This document shows, in pieces, positions 1 to 12,821 of a stretch of DNA of 64,000 nucleotides (position 1 is its first letter; each line of letters opens with the position of its first letter). The notes beneath the pieces were generated by a model. That model worked only from the letters and a program-made list of their open reading frames with translations. It ran no database searches and had not been told where the DNA came from. The DNA is taken from contig CAJNOJ010000191.1 in assembly GCA_905250025.1 (NCBI GenBank), forward strand, positions 1 to 64,000, in the 5' to 3' direction. The position numbers were made by a program, and so were the translations under genes. Origin of the DNA: Adineta ricciae (Eukaryota > Rotifera > Eurotatoria > Adinetida > Adinetidae).

Positions 1-865
1 TTTACTACTCTCGCGAACTCCAAAGGTGGCCTGTCAACTACAAGTATGATGAGATGAATTATTGCATCATACGAAAGAGCTCAGCGAGTAATCGATGATA
101 ACAAAACTTAGAAAACGTTTTCTTTTACACTCACTCAATCATCCGAACCTAAAGAGAAAATAGTTAGACGATGAAATATCAAGGACAATTATGTTCGTTC
201 AATCACACCCACTGAGTAATGATAGAAATCAGTTTACCCCAATTATCGATGCTTATCCGAAAGAAATATAAGAAGGATGTGGCAAATGAAGAGTTCGTGT
301 TGTTGAAGCTGTCTAAAGAGCAAATTGTGTTCTGCTCGATTATCATAATGGTTTATTCGCTTTCATTTCTTTTCTTCTCTCGATGTACACATTGATTTTG
401 TTTGTATGACCTCGCTTAATTCATTGTCACCTACATTCTACCAAATCAAGGCATAAATGAAGCAAATACTAATAAATATATCGAAAGTATATATCTGTAC
501 AAATAGACCGTTAAATTAGTTCTCATGTATCTTCTCGTTGAAGTTCTCCGATTAGGATATTACACAATTTTGCTTTTGTTTCTTTAAATATTCATCTATT
601 TGCATAATTGACGTATGCGGGAGATAGCGAGAAGAGTATGAACGTGTCGATGTGATGATTTCTCAGTAATCATCAATAAAATATTATATTGGATAAATTA
701 TCTCTAATAAAGAGCAGAAGAGAGAAATGATTGCCACATGTTACACAAGATGTGTAATAAAGAGACTTGAGATAAAGTTCAGTTTTCTCAAGAGAACATT
801 TAAGTTATTTGATTGCGAAGAAAAAAGGTTGTCATGATTGATTGATTGATTTGTCTTTTTTTTAG
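1..865. other. 5' flank or intron of slit, no gene seen
   Basis: I see no convincing coding exon on either strand. The first recognisable slit exon at 866 begins in the middle of a leucine-rich repeat array, directly after a splice acceptor, so the signal peptide and first LRR cap must lie further upstream, probably outside the window. This stretch is therefore most likely intronic. Confidence 0.5.
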
Positions 866-3800
866 AGAGTTACAATTCAATAATTTATCAATCATCCGTA
901 AAGATGATCTCAAATCGCTTCGACAACTACGCATTCTGTAAGTATGATTAATGATAGAAAAAACATGAAATTGTTTTTGAAGAGTTTCATTCTTCGTCTT
1001 CGTTTTTCAAACAAAATGGATGTTCTCATATTGACAAGGTGAAGAGTTCTTCTTCCTCTTCCGACGTTCGTACAATGGCAAGGTCAAGTAGACACATAAG
1101 CAGGAGAACAAGAGAATAAGCACATATATATATATATATATATGAAAATTATACATTCAATAAACTTTTCTATCGAGATCTCAAGCTGAAAGAATACAAA
1201 TAAGAGAATATCAACTCTAATGACCTTCTTGAAAGGATTACTTTCTTGACCATTGAGAAAAATCATGACTTTTATTAATCGGATATTCATATCTTGAATA
1301 ATTATTCTAATACATACATGTAAAACAATGAAAATGTCGAAAGATTAGAGAATATGTTCAAGTTCAAGACATACATGCACTTCAAAGACATGAAGACGTG
1401 ATGATAACAAGTATCGAGGTCACATTGATGTGTAGTCTATTTTTTATCTGGAGAAAAGCTTGAGAGCTTGACAGTTTGGTGTAAACATTTTCGGCTGATT
1501 TATATATTTGATTTGGTTTCTCTTTAGAAATCTTCAAGACAATCAACTCCATACGATCGACAGCGATGCATTTCGAGATCTGATATCCTTAGAAAAGCTG
1601 TAAGTCGACTTTTCTTTTCATGAGCTTGTAATATTGAACAATCAACATCTGTCTACTATGCGTCCCACTCTTGAAATTATAGTTATTTGTGACCGGTCGA
1701 TAACTGTATTTAGAGAGTGAGAACATGCTCAATACTTGTTTCTCCTCCTTCTCTTTCGTATTTTTTTATGACCGACCATATCATTTGTCTGACTGCATAC
1801 TGTTCGGTTCATTGCACAGACATATTGATAGAGACTAATTGAAATGAACAAATAATGTAACCTGCCTTCTTGTTGTTCTCTGCCTGCAGCCGTCTAATGA
1901 CAGGCAATCAATATACTGTAGTACTTAGTAGTTGAGTAGATTTATGTAATATGAATGAACGAATGAGCGACTAAAATATAAGAATGGGATGATGATGATG
2001 ACAAGAGTGATTGATAAATTGCTCGACAGATCGATGGAATATTGTATATTTATATTTTCCTTCTAGACGTCTTAACGGCAATAAATTAAATCACCTTACT
2101 GATGGCACGTTTGCCTCCCTTAAGCAACTCCAGCGATTGTATGCTAATGACGACAAAAAAAAACAGATTGATTTGTGTATTTTCTACATGTTTGTAGGGA
2201 TCTTAGTTCTAATCGACTACGAGCGATTAAAAAAGAAACATTACAAGGTCTTCAAGAAATTGATAATCTGTAAGTGTAATACTTGTTCGTTTCAACCAGT
2301 CGCACTTCCGTTTTTCTTTTGTTTCGCATAGACAATTGGATCACAATGAGATCAGTTGTATCGAAGCAGAAGCTATCAATGGATTCAATCGTTTGGAGAT
2401 TGTGTAAGTCATATCCGGAGATATTAGATGATTTTTACTATCAATGTAGTTGTCTAGATTTGCTAATAATAATACAGTTTTTTTAATGCTAATTAACTAG
2501 GATTTGCATGTCAGTGTGTTCTCTAGAAGATTTTTTGTTCTAGTACATTAAATTTCAACAATTTAACAACTCTACCTATTTTACCGCTTGCACGACTTAT
2601 CGATTTAAGGGTTTTGTAAGTATTCGTTGAACAATCGTAACTTACATAATGCATGTGCATGAAAAATTTCTTGTATTCACTCTTTGATTTTGTAAAACTT
2701 CATCGATTTGTTTTCTTTAACATAGACGACTTCATGATAATCAATTTGTGTGTGATTGTCGTCTTCTCTGGCTTGCTAAATATCTCAAATTACATCCGTT
2801 TCTTGGCCTCAATGCTCGATGTCAAGACTCGAATACTCTCACTTCTAGAGACATAACATCGCTAATCGATGACGAAAAGCAATGCAATAGCATGGGTATG
2901 ATTGAAATCAGAAGACATTAGAAATGATCATTCATGTGTGTGTTTTTCTCGTAAATAGATATCGATGATATCGATTATACATGCAATGTACCTGTATGCC
3001 CATATCCGTGTACATGTTTTAATGGTGTTGTTGATTGTAAAGATAAAGATCTTACTGAAATCCCGAGAAATATACCAGATACAACCATCGAATTGTAAGA
3101 TGAAATTGTTTTTCTCGACTATTCGACGGAAATGTTGATTGCTATGTAGACGTTTGGAAAAGAATCAAATCACGGAAGTTCCACCGAAGATGTTCTCTCA
3201 TTTAAAGAAACTTCGACGTTTGTAAGAAAGATTTCATCTGAACTTGCTATTTTACTCAAATTTTTACGTTTATTTTAGAGATATAAGTAATAATTTAATT
3301 GCAACGATCTATCCAGATTCATTTGCCGGTCTCAAATCCCTTAATTCACTGTACGTATCGTCTTTCATCTTCGATTGTCTTTCATCTTTCAAAAACACAA
3401 ACAATGAGAACAAATCTTCTTTAGTATTCTCTATCGAAATAATCTCAAAATGTTACCATCTGAAGTGTTCAGTGAATTGAACTCTTTACAGCTTTTGTGA
3501 GTGATTGAGATTGATCGAGAAGTAAAGGCATGTTAGTTTATACTCACTAATGCATACATACACTTTTGTTCTGATACATGGTGACGGTGAAAAGCATCCT
3601 ACCACGCATGAAGATTCATTTGTCATGCCGAGAAATGATTTGTTCAAATTTTTCTCTCTTCAACCTTTCACATACTCACTTGCATGATTTATATATTCTT
3701 ATTTATTGGTTATGGATATAGTATACTTTCAAACAATCAGCTTGTGCATTTACCGTTTGGTGTATTTCATCATGAATTCACGCATCTGCAACTCTTGTGA

Positions 3801-6800
3801 GTATGCCTAGCTTAGAATGCTTGTTTTTTGTATGTAGCATTGATTTTCGAACGAGATTCGATTGTTGAGCGACGAATTGCATTGACATTTGCGTTCTCTA
3901 TTTCGTATACAGATTACTTAATGCAAACAAAATAGTATGTGTACGCGGAGATACATTTCGTGGACTGGAAAAACTCAGTTTACTGTCATTATATGATAAT
4001 CAATTGAAAACACTTTCGAACGAAACATTTTTACCTTTAAAAAGTATTCAAACATTGTAAGTTCGGTCATATCGTTTATATTTTGATGATGATATTGTTC
4101 TTCAAGACATTTGGCTCGTAATCCATTTATATGCGATTGTCATCTTCGTTGGTTAAATGCTTATTTACGCGAGAAACAAATCGAAACAAGCGGTGTTCGA
4201 TGTGCCGGACCACGACGTATGGCAAAACGAAAATTCGGTGTCTTAAACGATCGAAGATTTCGTTGTCGAAGTTTGTCTTCTAACTTTCCTTCTTCATATT
4301 GATTACACCAAACAAATTCTTTAGATCGAATGGAATTCGAGCAAACCGCATATAGCGCTCAATGCGGTGTTCAGTGTCCTAAAGGTTGTACATGTGATGG
4401 AACAGCTGTTAGCTGTCGTGGACTACAATTACAAGAGATACCAAGCGATATACCACCATTCACTACAGCACTGTACGTGAAATTGTTTGAATTCGTTTTG
4501 ATTGTATTGAAAAGTTGTGTTTCTAGCCATCTACAAGATAATTTAATCAAACGAGTCCCACGTGATGGCAGTTTTCGGCGGTTACGAAGTCTCCGTACAC
4601 TGTATGTAATGGAAAATTTGGATTTTTACACGAGATTAATTGCTTATTTTTAGCGATTTACGTAACAATCGTTTGGAAGAAATCGATGATGATGCTTTCG
4701 ATGGAGCTGAATCACTCAATGAATTGTAAGGAATCTATTTTTTGATGGTTTTCGAAACTACATACAAAATTCGTTGTCTTCTAGATATTTAAGCGACAAT
4801 AACTTAAATTCAATAACATCGAATACTTTCAACGGTTTGAAAAATATTCAGACATTGATGCTACGTACGAATAAGTTAACGTATATTAAAAATGATACAT
4901 TTGTGGATTTGGAGACATTGAAAACATTGTCATTGCATGATAATCGTATTAAATGCATTGCACCTGGATCATTCGATCGGTTACGATCGCTGTCAGCATT
5001 GTAAGATTAAATATACGAAAGAAATTCTGTGATTATAATTCATTTGCGCAGGGATCTTCTATCCAATCCATTCGTATGCAATTGTCATATGAAATGGTTG
5101 AAAGGCTGGTTAAAACAAAGTAATATCGTTACGGATTATCCAAAGTACGTATCATCACATCGTGACGGTCATATATAAGTGTCTTGATTATGTTTAGATG
5201 TATGTCACCAACCAAACTACGGAATATTGCAGTAAGTCTCATCTAAAAGTTGAAGCAGTTCACTTTCGTAATAATTTTCTTTTCGTTCAGATTGTCAATC
5301 TAACGGACGATGAGTTCGTTTGCAGTTGTAAGTCACTTTAAAACAAAATCTTGTTTTCATAGAAGAATGATAATCACCTTCTTATTTAGCTACTGAAGTC
5401 GACGCATGCGATGTATCTTATCCAAGTTCTTGTCCACAGAACTGCTCGTGCTACAATCGTGTTGTCCGTTGTTCACATGCTCAATTAACATCGATACCAT
5501 ATGAACAGATGCCCATCGATACTGAAGAATTGTACTTAGATGCCAATGATATTAAAGAAATTCCATTGGAATTGACTAATCGATTGATTTATTTGATCAG
5601 AATTGATCTGAGTTACAACAAATTACGTGTCATATCAGCCAATATATTTGCAAATTTGACACGATTGGAAACATTGATTCTTTCGTACAATAAAATTCGT
5701 TGTCTAGAATCTTCGTCGTTCAAAGGATTGAAAAACCTACGCATTTTGTACGTATTTGTGAAAAATTTTTTTTGTTAAAATGAAAACATTGTTGTAGGTC
5801 ATTACATGGAAATGAGATTTCAACAATCCCAGAAGGTTCATTCAATGATCTGACATCGTTATCACATGTGTAAGTCAATGTGAATGACAGATTCTTTTTT
5901 TTATGACGCAGATTGATTTATTTTGTTAGTGCACTGGGTGGAAATCCTCTCTATTGTGATTGCCATCTCGGATGGTTATCATCCTGGATAAAAACTGATT
6001 ACGTCGAACCAGGTAAGACTTTTCTCATTACAAAATCATGCGTTTATTGCATACATATCCTTGAACCATTAAAGTGATGATTAGATCATCCGTATCTTGG
6101 AATTAAACAGTCATTTTCATACTTCATGTTGAGTGCCTTAACAAATAACAAACTTGTGCATATAAGTAGTTGTGTAATCGCGTTTGATAGATAAGAAATC
6201 CGTTCGGTAATTGTTTTCGTAAAACTATATCTTCGTTAAATAGGCATTGCTCGATGCACTGGACCACCTCCGATGGCGAATAAACTTCTTCTTACGTCTC
6301 CGATATTTTTCTTTCAATGTCACAGTATGTCACTGATTATCGCTTTTCTGATTTGCTTACATCATTATGAAAAACAATCGTTTAGATGAAAGTGAATCTC
6401 GACTTCATCGAGGAAAATGCGATCCTTGTTTAGCGGAGGAGAATCGTTGTTTGAATAATGGATCATGTCGTGCATTATCAACCGAAAAGTTCGTATGTGA
6501 TTGTTTACCAGCATTTCATGGCGATCGATGTGAGAAAGTCATCGACGCTTGTTTTGATAATCCATGCAAGTCGGATGGACGATGTCAAGCACTGCCCGAT
6601 GGTCGATTCAAATGCCATTGTCCCGTTGGTTTTACTGGATATCGGTGTGAGATCAATATAGATGATTGCATATCCCATCGATGTCAAAATAATGCAACAT
6701 GTATTGACAGAATCAATGATTATTCATGTGATTGTGCAGCATTGTTTACTGGTAAATAGAAAGAAGAAATTTTGAAAAAAAATACTATTGGAAGTTCTTC

Positions 6801-8386
6801 TAGGAAAATATTGCGAGATACGATTAAATTGGTGCGAAAGAGATTTAAATCCATGTCGAAATAATGGGCGATGCCTACGAACGAGTCATGGTTATAGGTA
6901 AGATGGCCATTAGCAATTAATCGATTTTTGATCATATAGTTTTCGATTTAGATGCGATTGTTTATCAGGTTGGGGTGGTATGAATTGCACGGATAATTTG
7001 AATGACTGTTCAAACCATGCATGTCAATTTGGTGTGTGCGTTGACGGTGTCAATGGTTACACTTGCAGATGTGACGTCGGATTTAGTGGTAAACATTGTG
7101 AGATAGCGCCCCAATCCAAGTCATTATTTCTAAACAATATCAATCAAACGAAAGCAACACGATGTACAGCGGATGTTTGTTCAAATAATGGCGTTTGCTA
7201 TGAAGAATCAGTGAACAATCTTCGATGTCGTTGCTATCCAGGTTTTATCGGCGATCGGTGTGTTATGCTGAAAAGTGTTCATTCGATCACCAATGATTCA
7301 TATATGAAATTACCTAAACCGAATGTTTATCCACGTTCGAATATTACTATTGTATTTAGCACAACACATAGTAGCGGAGTTCTCGTTTACTTCGGACATT
7401 TGGGACATATGGTTGCAGAGATTTTCATGGGAAGAATACGTGTTAGTTACGATGTCGGCAATTCACCAGGTTCGGTTATGTTTAGCTATGATACAGTCAA
7501 TGATGGTAAGTTAATTCTGAAGAAGACCTTGTCTTTCTTTTGCAAACTGTACACTGTATGTTATTCTAGGTAAAATCCATGAACTACAATTGATTAGTGT
7601 AGGACAAAATTTTAGTTTAACTGTCGATCGAGGTTACACACGACACATTAATAATCGTGGTCAACGTGCCTATCTAAATACAAGCGAAATCCGTGCTTTG
7701 TACATCGCCGGTATACCAAATGATATGACCGCGCGAGCTCTACAATTATGGCATATTCGAGAGGCGACATCATTTCAAGGTATAAGAAAGAACATTTTTC
7801 AAAAGAAAAACAATTCTCATACTCGTTTCCTTTCAAAGGCTGCATTCATGCACTTTACGTCAATGATGATCCCGTCAATTTTGCGAACGTTGATTATCGT
7901 CATAAGATTTTGCCTGGCTGTGAAAATAATGACCACGATCAATCAACATGTACAACAGCCACATGTCTACATGGTCAATGCCGTTTAGAAAATTTCAATT
8001 ATAAATGTGTTTGTCATAACGGATATACAGGTCCCACATGCAATCAACGTAAATGAACTTTTTTTTGTCTTTCTTTTTTATTAAGCAAAGTTTCTTTTGT
8101 AGCAATATCAACGTCAATGTCATTAAGATTCGCACATTCATGTGGCTTAAGTATTGAAACAGGATATTTTATTGATCCATTAACCAAATGTACAAGTAAT
8201 CGACGTTTGCGCATGTCCAAATGTACAGGTATATGTTCATCATCAGCAAATGGTACACAATCTACATGTTGTAAACCAGTTGAACCTAAACGTCGATTCT
8301 TTCGAATGACATGTGCGAATGGTTTCACCTATCGACAGTCATTGGATTTCTTCAAACAATGTACTTGTTCGAGTACAGCGTGTTGA
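866..8386 (+). CDS. slit: Slit guidance ligand, 3' part of gene (multi-exon)
   Basis: Slit is a secreted ligand of Robo receptors that steers axons and migrating cells. Visible in order are the end of a first leucine-rich repeat block (72-nt single-repeat exons at 866-937, 1528-1599, 2067-2138, 2198-2269, 2332-2403 and 2544-2615), its cysteine-rich C-cap at 2726-2895, and a second block with N-cap near 2959-3093 and C-cap near 4108-4275. A third block has its N-cap in 4325-4470 and its C-cap at 5052-5145; a fourth runs from the N-cap at 5390 to a C-cap near 5931-6325. Six EGF repeats follow (6387-7260), then a laminin G domain split over three exons (7260-7920), a seventh EGF repeat and a C-terminal cystine knot (8102-8386) ending in TGA. 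This is the diagnostic Slit order. The 5' end (signal peptide and first LRR cap) is missing from the window. Several EGF repeats carry the G(F/Y)(T/S)G pattern before the last cysteine that EOGT uses, and EGF3 has the C-x4-T-C pattern for O-fucose. Confidence 0.95.
1124..1142. repeat. (TA)n microsatellite
   Basis: A short run of TA dinucleotides inside an intron of slit. Nothing else supports a function. Confidence 0.9.
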
Positions 8387-8893
8387 AGGCTAGATTTATA
8401 TGTCAAAAAAAAACTCAGGTCTATTGTACATATAGAGCAAGAAAAATGGAAACAATAACAAAAAACATCGGACTCTTTGCTTCGTTTTCTTTTTTGTTTA
8501 TGATCTTGTCGCTTATATGTGTGTTTATCGTATTTTCAGCTTTTTCCTCGTCACCCAGTTTGAATTCTTTTTTTTTCTTTTACTTGCTAATCCTTCTTTG
8601 GATATTTTTGTAAGTCAAGTATCTTTGTTCGCATTTGATCTTGTTAAAAATACGTCGTGCGTGGGGAGAGACGTTTCTTTGTCATCATTCATGTTCATAT
8701 GTATTTTTTGAGAAGAGAATTCGCTTGATAAGATAAGGTTTAGACATTTTTGCGAACTAGTATTGATCTAAATTCATGAATTTATGAGAAAAAAAAATAA
8801 AATTCATTAAGCTTATATCAGCAGTATTGGAAATCGATTTTTTTACGAGAGCCTCACCATTTGATTACGAATACTGTTATTAAAAGGAAATGA
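8387..8893. other. convergent intergenic spacer
   Basis: This is the 3' flank shared by slit (+) and the 907-residue protein (-). It is T-rich, contains an AATAAA-like motif near 8800 (aaaaaataaaattc), and has no coding signal. Confidence 0.6.
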
Positions 8894-11617
8894 CTAAAAG
8901 CTTATAGATTGTACTTCGTCAAAGGATATAATATGTTCATTTAAGTTTTGTTTTTCAACGCTTTCATGGTGTCTTCCATCTCGGTATTTCTTCAGGACAT
9001 TCAAATAGAATGGTTTAAAAAGTAACTTGTACGAGAGAAAGATAAGGCCAAATAATTCTAAACATACAGTTATGAATAATAGGTTTTGAAATACAATTTC
9101 CGATGGCTTGGCAATTGGTTGTTGTAAATTTTTCACGTAATATGGTGTTTCGGTAATCACCAATGTTAATGTTGTTAAAGTTAACGTTGAACGAATGAAT
9201 TGATCCTCGGTAAAAAACAAACTATTGTAATCAACTGTGAATGTTGGAATGTAAATCCCACTGAAAATAGGATCTCCTCCGTCAATCGATAAGGTTTCAT
9301 TGACCACTTTAGTTAACGAAAGTGCGACCGGTAGGTTTCTTGCAAGAATGTTTCCATTTTTATGAAACGATTTATAGAAATTTAGTTGTTTTAATGCGTA
9401 ATTCTCGCTTGATTGCTCTTGTCCAAAAAGACCAACTCGTATCGCTCCTATCGTTCGAATATCTGCGATGTAGATCTGCACAGAAATATGTTGGTAAGGA
9501 AGTGGAATCGATAAAGTTAAAGTATAGTTTATATTGTCGCAATTTAACCATCGAACTGTCGACCAGGTAATCCCAAATAGGACTTCGATAGAAATCGCAT
9601 CACATTTGATTATTGTATTGACGAAATCAACGTTGAGAATAAATTCTTGATTATTCAGTAAATCGAACATTTTTTGATCGGCATCGGTCAATGGAATAGC
9701 TAATGATTGAACACTCGTTTCGAATTTTGCATTTCGGATGGATAAGTCACAAGCAAAGTGAGAATCAGATGAGGTTTCGATGGGATATTGTTTGACATAA
9801 TTTTGACTAAAGATGCAGGCGAATGTGACTAGAACAATAACAGAAAATGAAGCTAAACCACCGACCCATAGTTCACCTTCGCCAATCAGATCTGTGTGTC
9901 GAAAAATACATTTCAGTAATGAACGAACTCGTTCTCCACGAGGATCTTTAGTGAAAAATTTTAAAATACCCATTATAAGCATGACAAGAACTGCGAGACC
10001 GGCGACAACTAATGTCCAGAAGAGAGGCGAAATTCGTAGGCAACGATCAGATCCGATACTGAACATATTTTGAATGAGAATTTCATCAAAAATGACACTT
10101 TCCGGTGACTTGGGATATGGAATTGCTTGATTCACAGTCTGCAGCGCTGTTTGTGGTACTTCATTGGCGGATGCAAGCGGGCAAAATGTATTTGGTGAAC
10201 ATGGGATACAGAATGTTGAAAAATTTCCTGGATTTCTCGTACCGGCTGGACAAAGAGCACAATCGTGGACACCGGATTGATTTTTATATGTTCCAGGTAA
10301 ACATGGCTGTGCCGTAGTCACTAATGGAATGGTACCTGTGTCTTGTATCGTTAAATAGAAGCCTGGTAGTGTAGGAAGAAATATGATAATACGTCCTCGA
10401 TTATCGAGTAAAGCCAAGGATGATGGCGATGAGACAATATTTAGAAACACCGGACCGATAGTTGACGGTAGTTTTTGATGGTTATTTGGGAATACTGAAA
10501 GCGGAGTACTATTTGAATTGTAACCATTTAATTGAATACCATATATATGAACTTGCGATGTTGTCCAGACATAATCTAATGTATAAACATTGACTATTAA
10601 TGCAGCAATGCCATTTTGTAACCAAGCAATACTCTTTCCATTGCCCAATGTTCGTCCATTTGTATGTCGACTGACAAAATTCAATTTCGTCGACTTAGTG
10701 AGATTAACTGAGAATAAAAATACACGGTTGATAAACTGCATACCAACCAAAACATCTCCGTAGTCATTGATGCTCACTGACATGTCATATTTGGCAGAAT
10801 AATAATTTGCATCAGCATTCGTTAACAGATCTTGCCATGTGCCCGGTGTTGCTACAGGTTTGTATTGATCGACTACGACTGGATAATTATTCGACGGATC
10901 GTAATTAATTAGATATATCATTGGACCATATTTAACGGTCGAATTTTGACCCTCGTTGATAAATCCCGAAATGACACCGAAACTCTGATGAATATCCACA
11001 GCATGAGGAATAAATGAAGTATCTGGCCATGTCAAACTTGCATTCCAAATATCAATTCTCGACGTATTTCGTGAATCAAATAGAAATATAAACTCATTCG
11101 AGAATCCATAAACATATCGCCCCGATGGTTCAACACCAAGTATAAGATATTCTTGATGTCCATAATTACGAATCAGTTGATAATGGTATACAAAACTTGT
11201 ACTACATTTCAACGACGAGTTTCCATAAGAAGATTTGGTGATATTCGCTCGAGTATATATGACCGTGCCAACAATGATTCCACTGTGATTATTTGTAAAT
11301 TCACCGGCGAAATAGAACTGAGTGCGATTTTTAGGTTGACTTTTGCCAGCAACAACTGTGTATATGAAACTGTTTGTCAGATTTACGTGAGAAGTAGTAC
11401 ACTGAAGTGGCGTTTGCGTGTCGTTATAAGGAGCAAACTGTATGAGAAAAGTAGGAGGATCATTTTTATTTTGAGCTAGAACAAGAAAGTCTTCATTCAT
11501 TGCTATTTTAACACCGTAGGCATCATAATCAGTTCGATCAGGATTGAAAGCACCATTGGCATGGAGTTTTGCCAAGATAACAATCAAAGTTAAAGCAGCG
11601 TAAAGTGATTTATTCAT
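8894..11617 (-). CDS. secreted/membrane protein of unknown function, 907 aa, intronless
   Basis: I do not recognise a named family. The protein starts with a clear signal peptide (residues 1-23). Residues 28-430 are rich in N-glycosylation sequons and alternating beta-type stretches, possibly a propeller. A cysteine-rich segment at about 439-480 with CxPGTY, CxLCPAGT and CxPC spacing resembles the Ephrin-receptor-like (GCC2/GCC3) module. Hydrophobic helices follow at about 533-555, 585-604 and 848-872. The loop between the first two is basic, and a large predicted extracellular segment (605-845) separates the last two. The simplest topology is a large outside N-terminus, three crossings and a short cytosolic tail. 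The reading frame is open for 2.7 kb without an intron, unlike most neighbours. It faces slit tail to tail. A receptor-like or adhesion role is only a guess. Confidence 0.85.
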   Translation of the reverse strand: MNKSLYAALTLIVILAKLHANGAFNPDRTDYDAYGVKIAMNEDFLVLAQNKNDPPTFLIQFAPYNDTQTPLQCTTSHVNLTNSFIYTVVAGKSQPKNRTQFYFAGEFTNNHSGIIVGTVIYTRANITKSSYGNSSLKCSTSFVYHYQLIRNYGHQEYLILGVEPSGRYVYGFSNEFIFLFDSRNTSRIDIWNASLTWPDTSFIPHAVDIHQSFGVISGFINEGQNSTVKYGPMIYLINYDPSNNYPVVVDQYKPVATPGTWQDLLTNADANYYSAKYDMSVSINDYGDVLVGMQFINRVFLFSVNLTKSTKLNFVSRHTNGRTLGNGKSIAWLQNGIAALIVNVYTLDYVWTTSQVHIYGIQLNGYNSNSTPLSVFPNNHQKLPSTIGPVFLNIVSSPSSLALLDNRGRIIIFLPTLPGFYLTIQDTGTIPLVTTAQPCLPGTYKNQSGVHDCALCPAGTRNPGNFSTFCIPCSPNTFCPLASANEVPQTALQTVNQAIPYPKSPESVIFDEILIQNMFSIGSDRCLRISPLFWTLVVAGLAVLVMLIMGILKFFTKDPRGERVRSLLKCIFRHTDLIGEGELWVGGLASFSVIVLVTFACIFSQNYVKQYPIETSSDSHFACDLSIRNAKFETSVQSLAIPLTDADQKMFDLLNNQEFILNVDFVNTIIKCDAISIEVLFGITWSTVRWLNCDNINYTLTLSIPLPYQHISVQIYIADIRTIGAIRVGLFGQEQSSENYALKQLNFYKSFHKNGNILARNLPVALSLTKVVNETLSIDGGDPIFSGIYIPTFTVDYNSLFFTEDQFIRSTLTLTTLTLVITETPYYVKNLQQPIAKPSEIVFQNLLFITVCLELFGLIFLSYKLLFKPFYLNVLKKYRDGRHHESVEKQNLNEHIISFDEVQSISF

Positions 11618-12821
11618 TTAGTTGTTCCAGAATTTAGACAGTTGTTATTCATGTTGACATAAGTCTGTATCCCTCTTACATATAATATTTTTTGCCAAAA
11701 ATGACAAGAGAATCCTTACTTATATTCAACAAATGAATGTAGATCCAAAAATCTCATGTCGTATCAACAGACAAACATCTGTTCCACGAAAAAGATCAAT
11801 CAATGTTTTATTTACATTTTTATACATTCTTATACAATCAACCAGCGAAAATAAAATGCCTAATGAGAAAATCATTTCGTCATTATACACCGTTTAGTTT
11901 CTCTTGATTAGTGAATAAAGTACGGTTTGCAATGTTAAATAGTCTTGTTGAAGTCTATTCAAGAAACAATTTCTTTTTGCTAATGATCAATATCCGAAGT
12001 CAATTGTAAAGTACTGATGATAAACTGATATAGTCTTTGTATGAAATGTTCGCTGAAGTCAAATATGTTGTAAACAAGATCGAAATAGGGAAAAATTTGA
12101 TTTGTGCTATATAACATCGTTGCATTGATTGTTCTCGATTAATTAGTGAAATTGATTTTCTGAATGTTTACAAAAAAGCGACTGATGTTGACACGAAGGT
12201 TCGTTTGAGTGAACGATATTTACTTTGGCTTATCATGCCTGCATCGACTGCTTTGCCTAATGAAATTCTCAATTTTTGTAACGTTTACCAGTGAAAGACA
12301 AATATTTTCAACTATGTTAGTTTTTCGTTAAGGTAATAAAGTAAATGACTTTATAAAAAAAAAACTTTCTCACAATCTTTTCAGCGGTATTGACTGTGTA
12401 ACGTGTTTTCGTATAAAACAGTTTTAAATATCAATAGTTTCTTTCTTTGGAAAGCTCGATAATAGGTGTTTGCACATATATGGTGAGTAAAACGTATCCG
12501 AGTACCATTTTATACGAAAGTGGTTTCAAGAGATTGTTGGCATTAGAATACTGAATGTAGCAAATTCGGACAAGATCGGTCATTAATTAGGGTAATCGGT
12601 TCGAAGCTGTCGTTTGTAAGATGCAGCCAACACAAAAAATTCTATTTATGCCAAGTGAGTCTTTATCGAACATTGTTATGTTTCACACGAGCTTTTCAAA
12701 TAGCATATATTCTCAATTATTATTGTAGAATAAAAAACATTCTAAACAGATTTTGGCAGGTATCAAACAGAAATGGATGAAAGCGTTTTTCACTATTTGA
12801 TCTTACTTGTGATTACTCGAC
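11618..12821. other. divergent intergenic region, no gene seen
   Basis: This 1.2-kb AT-rich spacer separates the start of the minus-strand 907-aa gene from the start of the plus-strand methyltransferase gene, so it should hold both promoters. I see no open coding stretch and no clear promoter motif that I would defend. Confidence 0.5.

Noticed and set aside
12575-12625. GGTTCGAAGC, resembling a tRNA T-loop
   Set aside because: No matching acceptor, D or anticodon arms around it.
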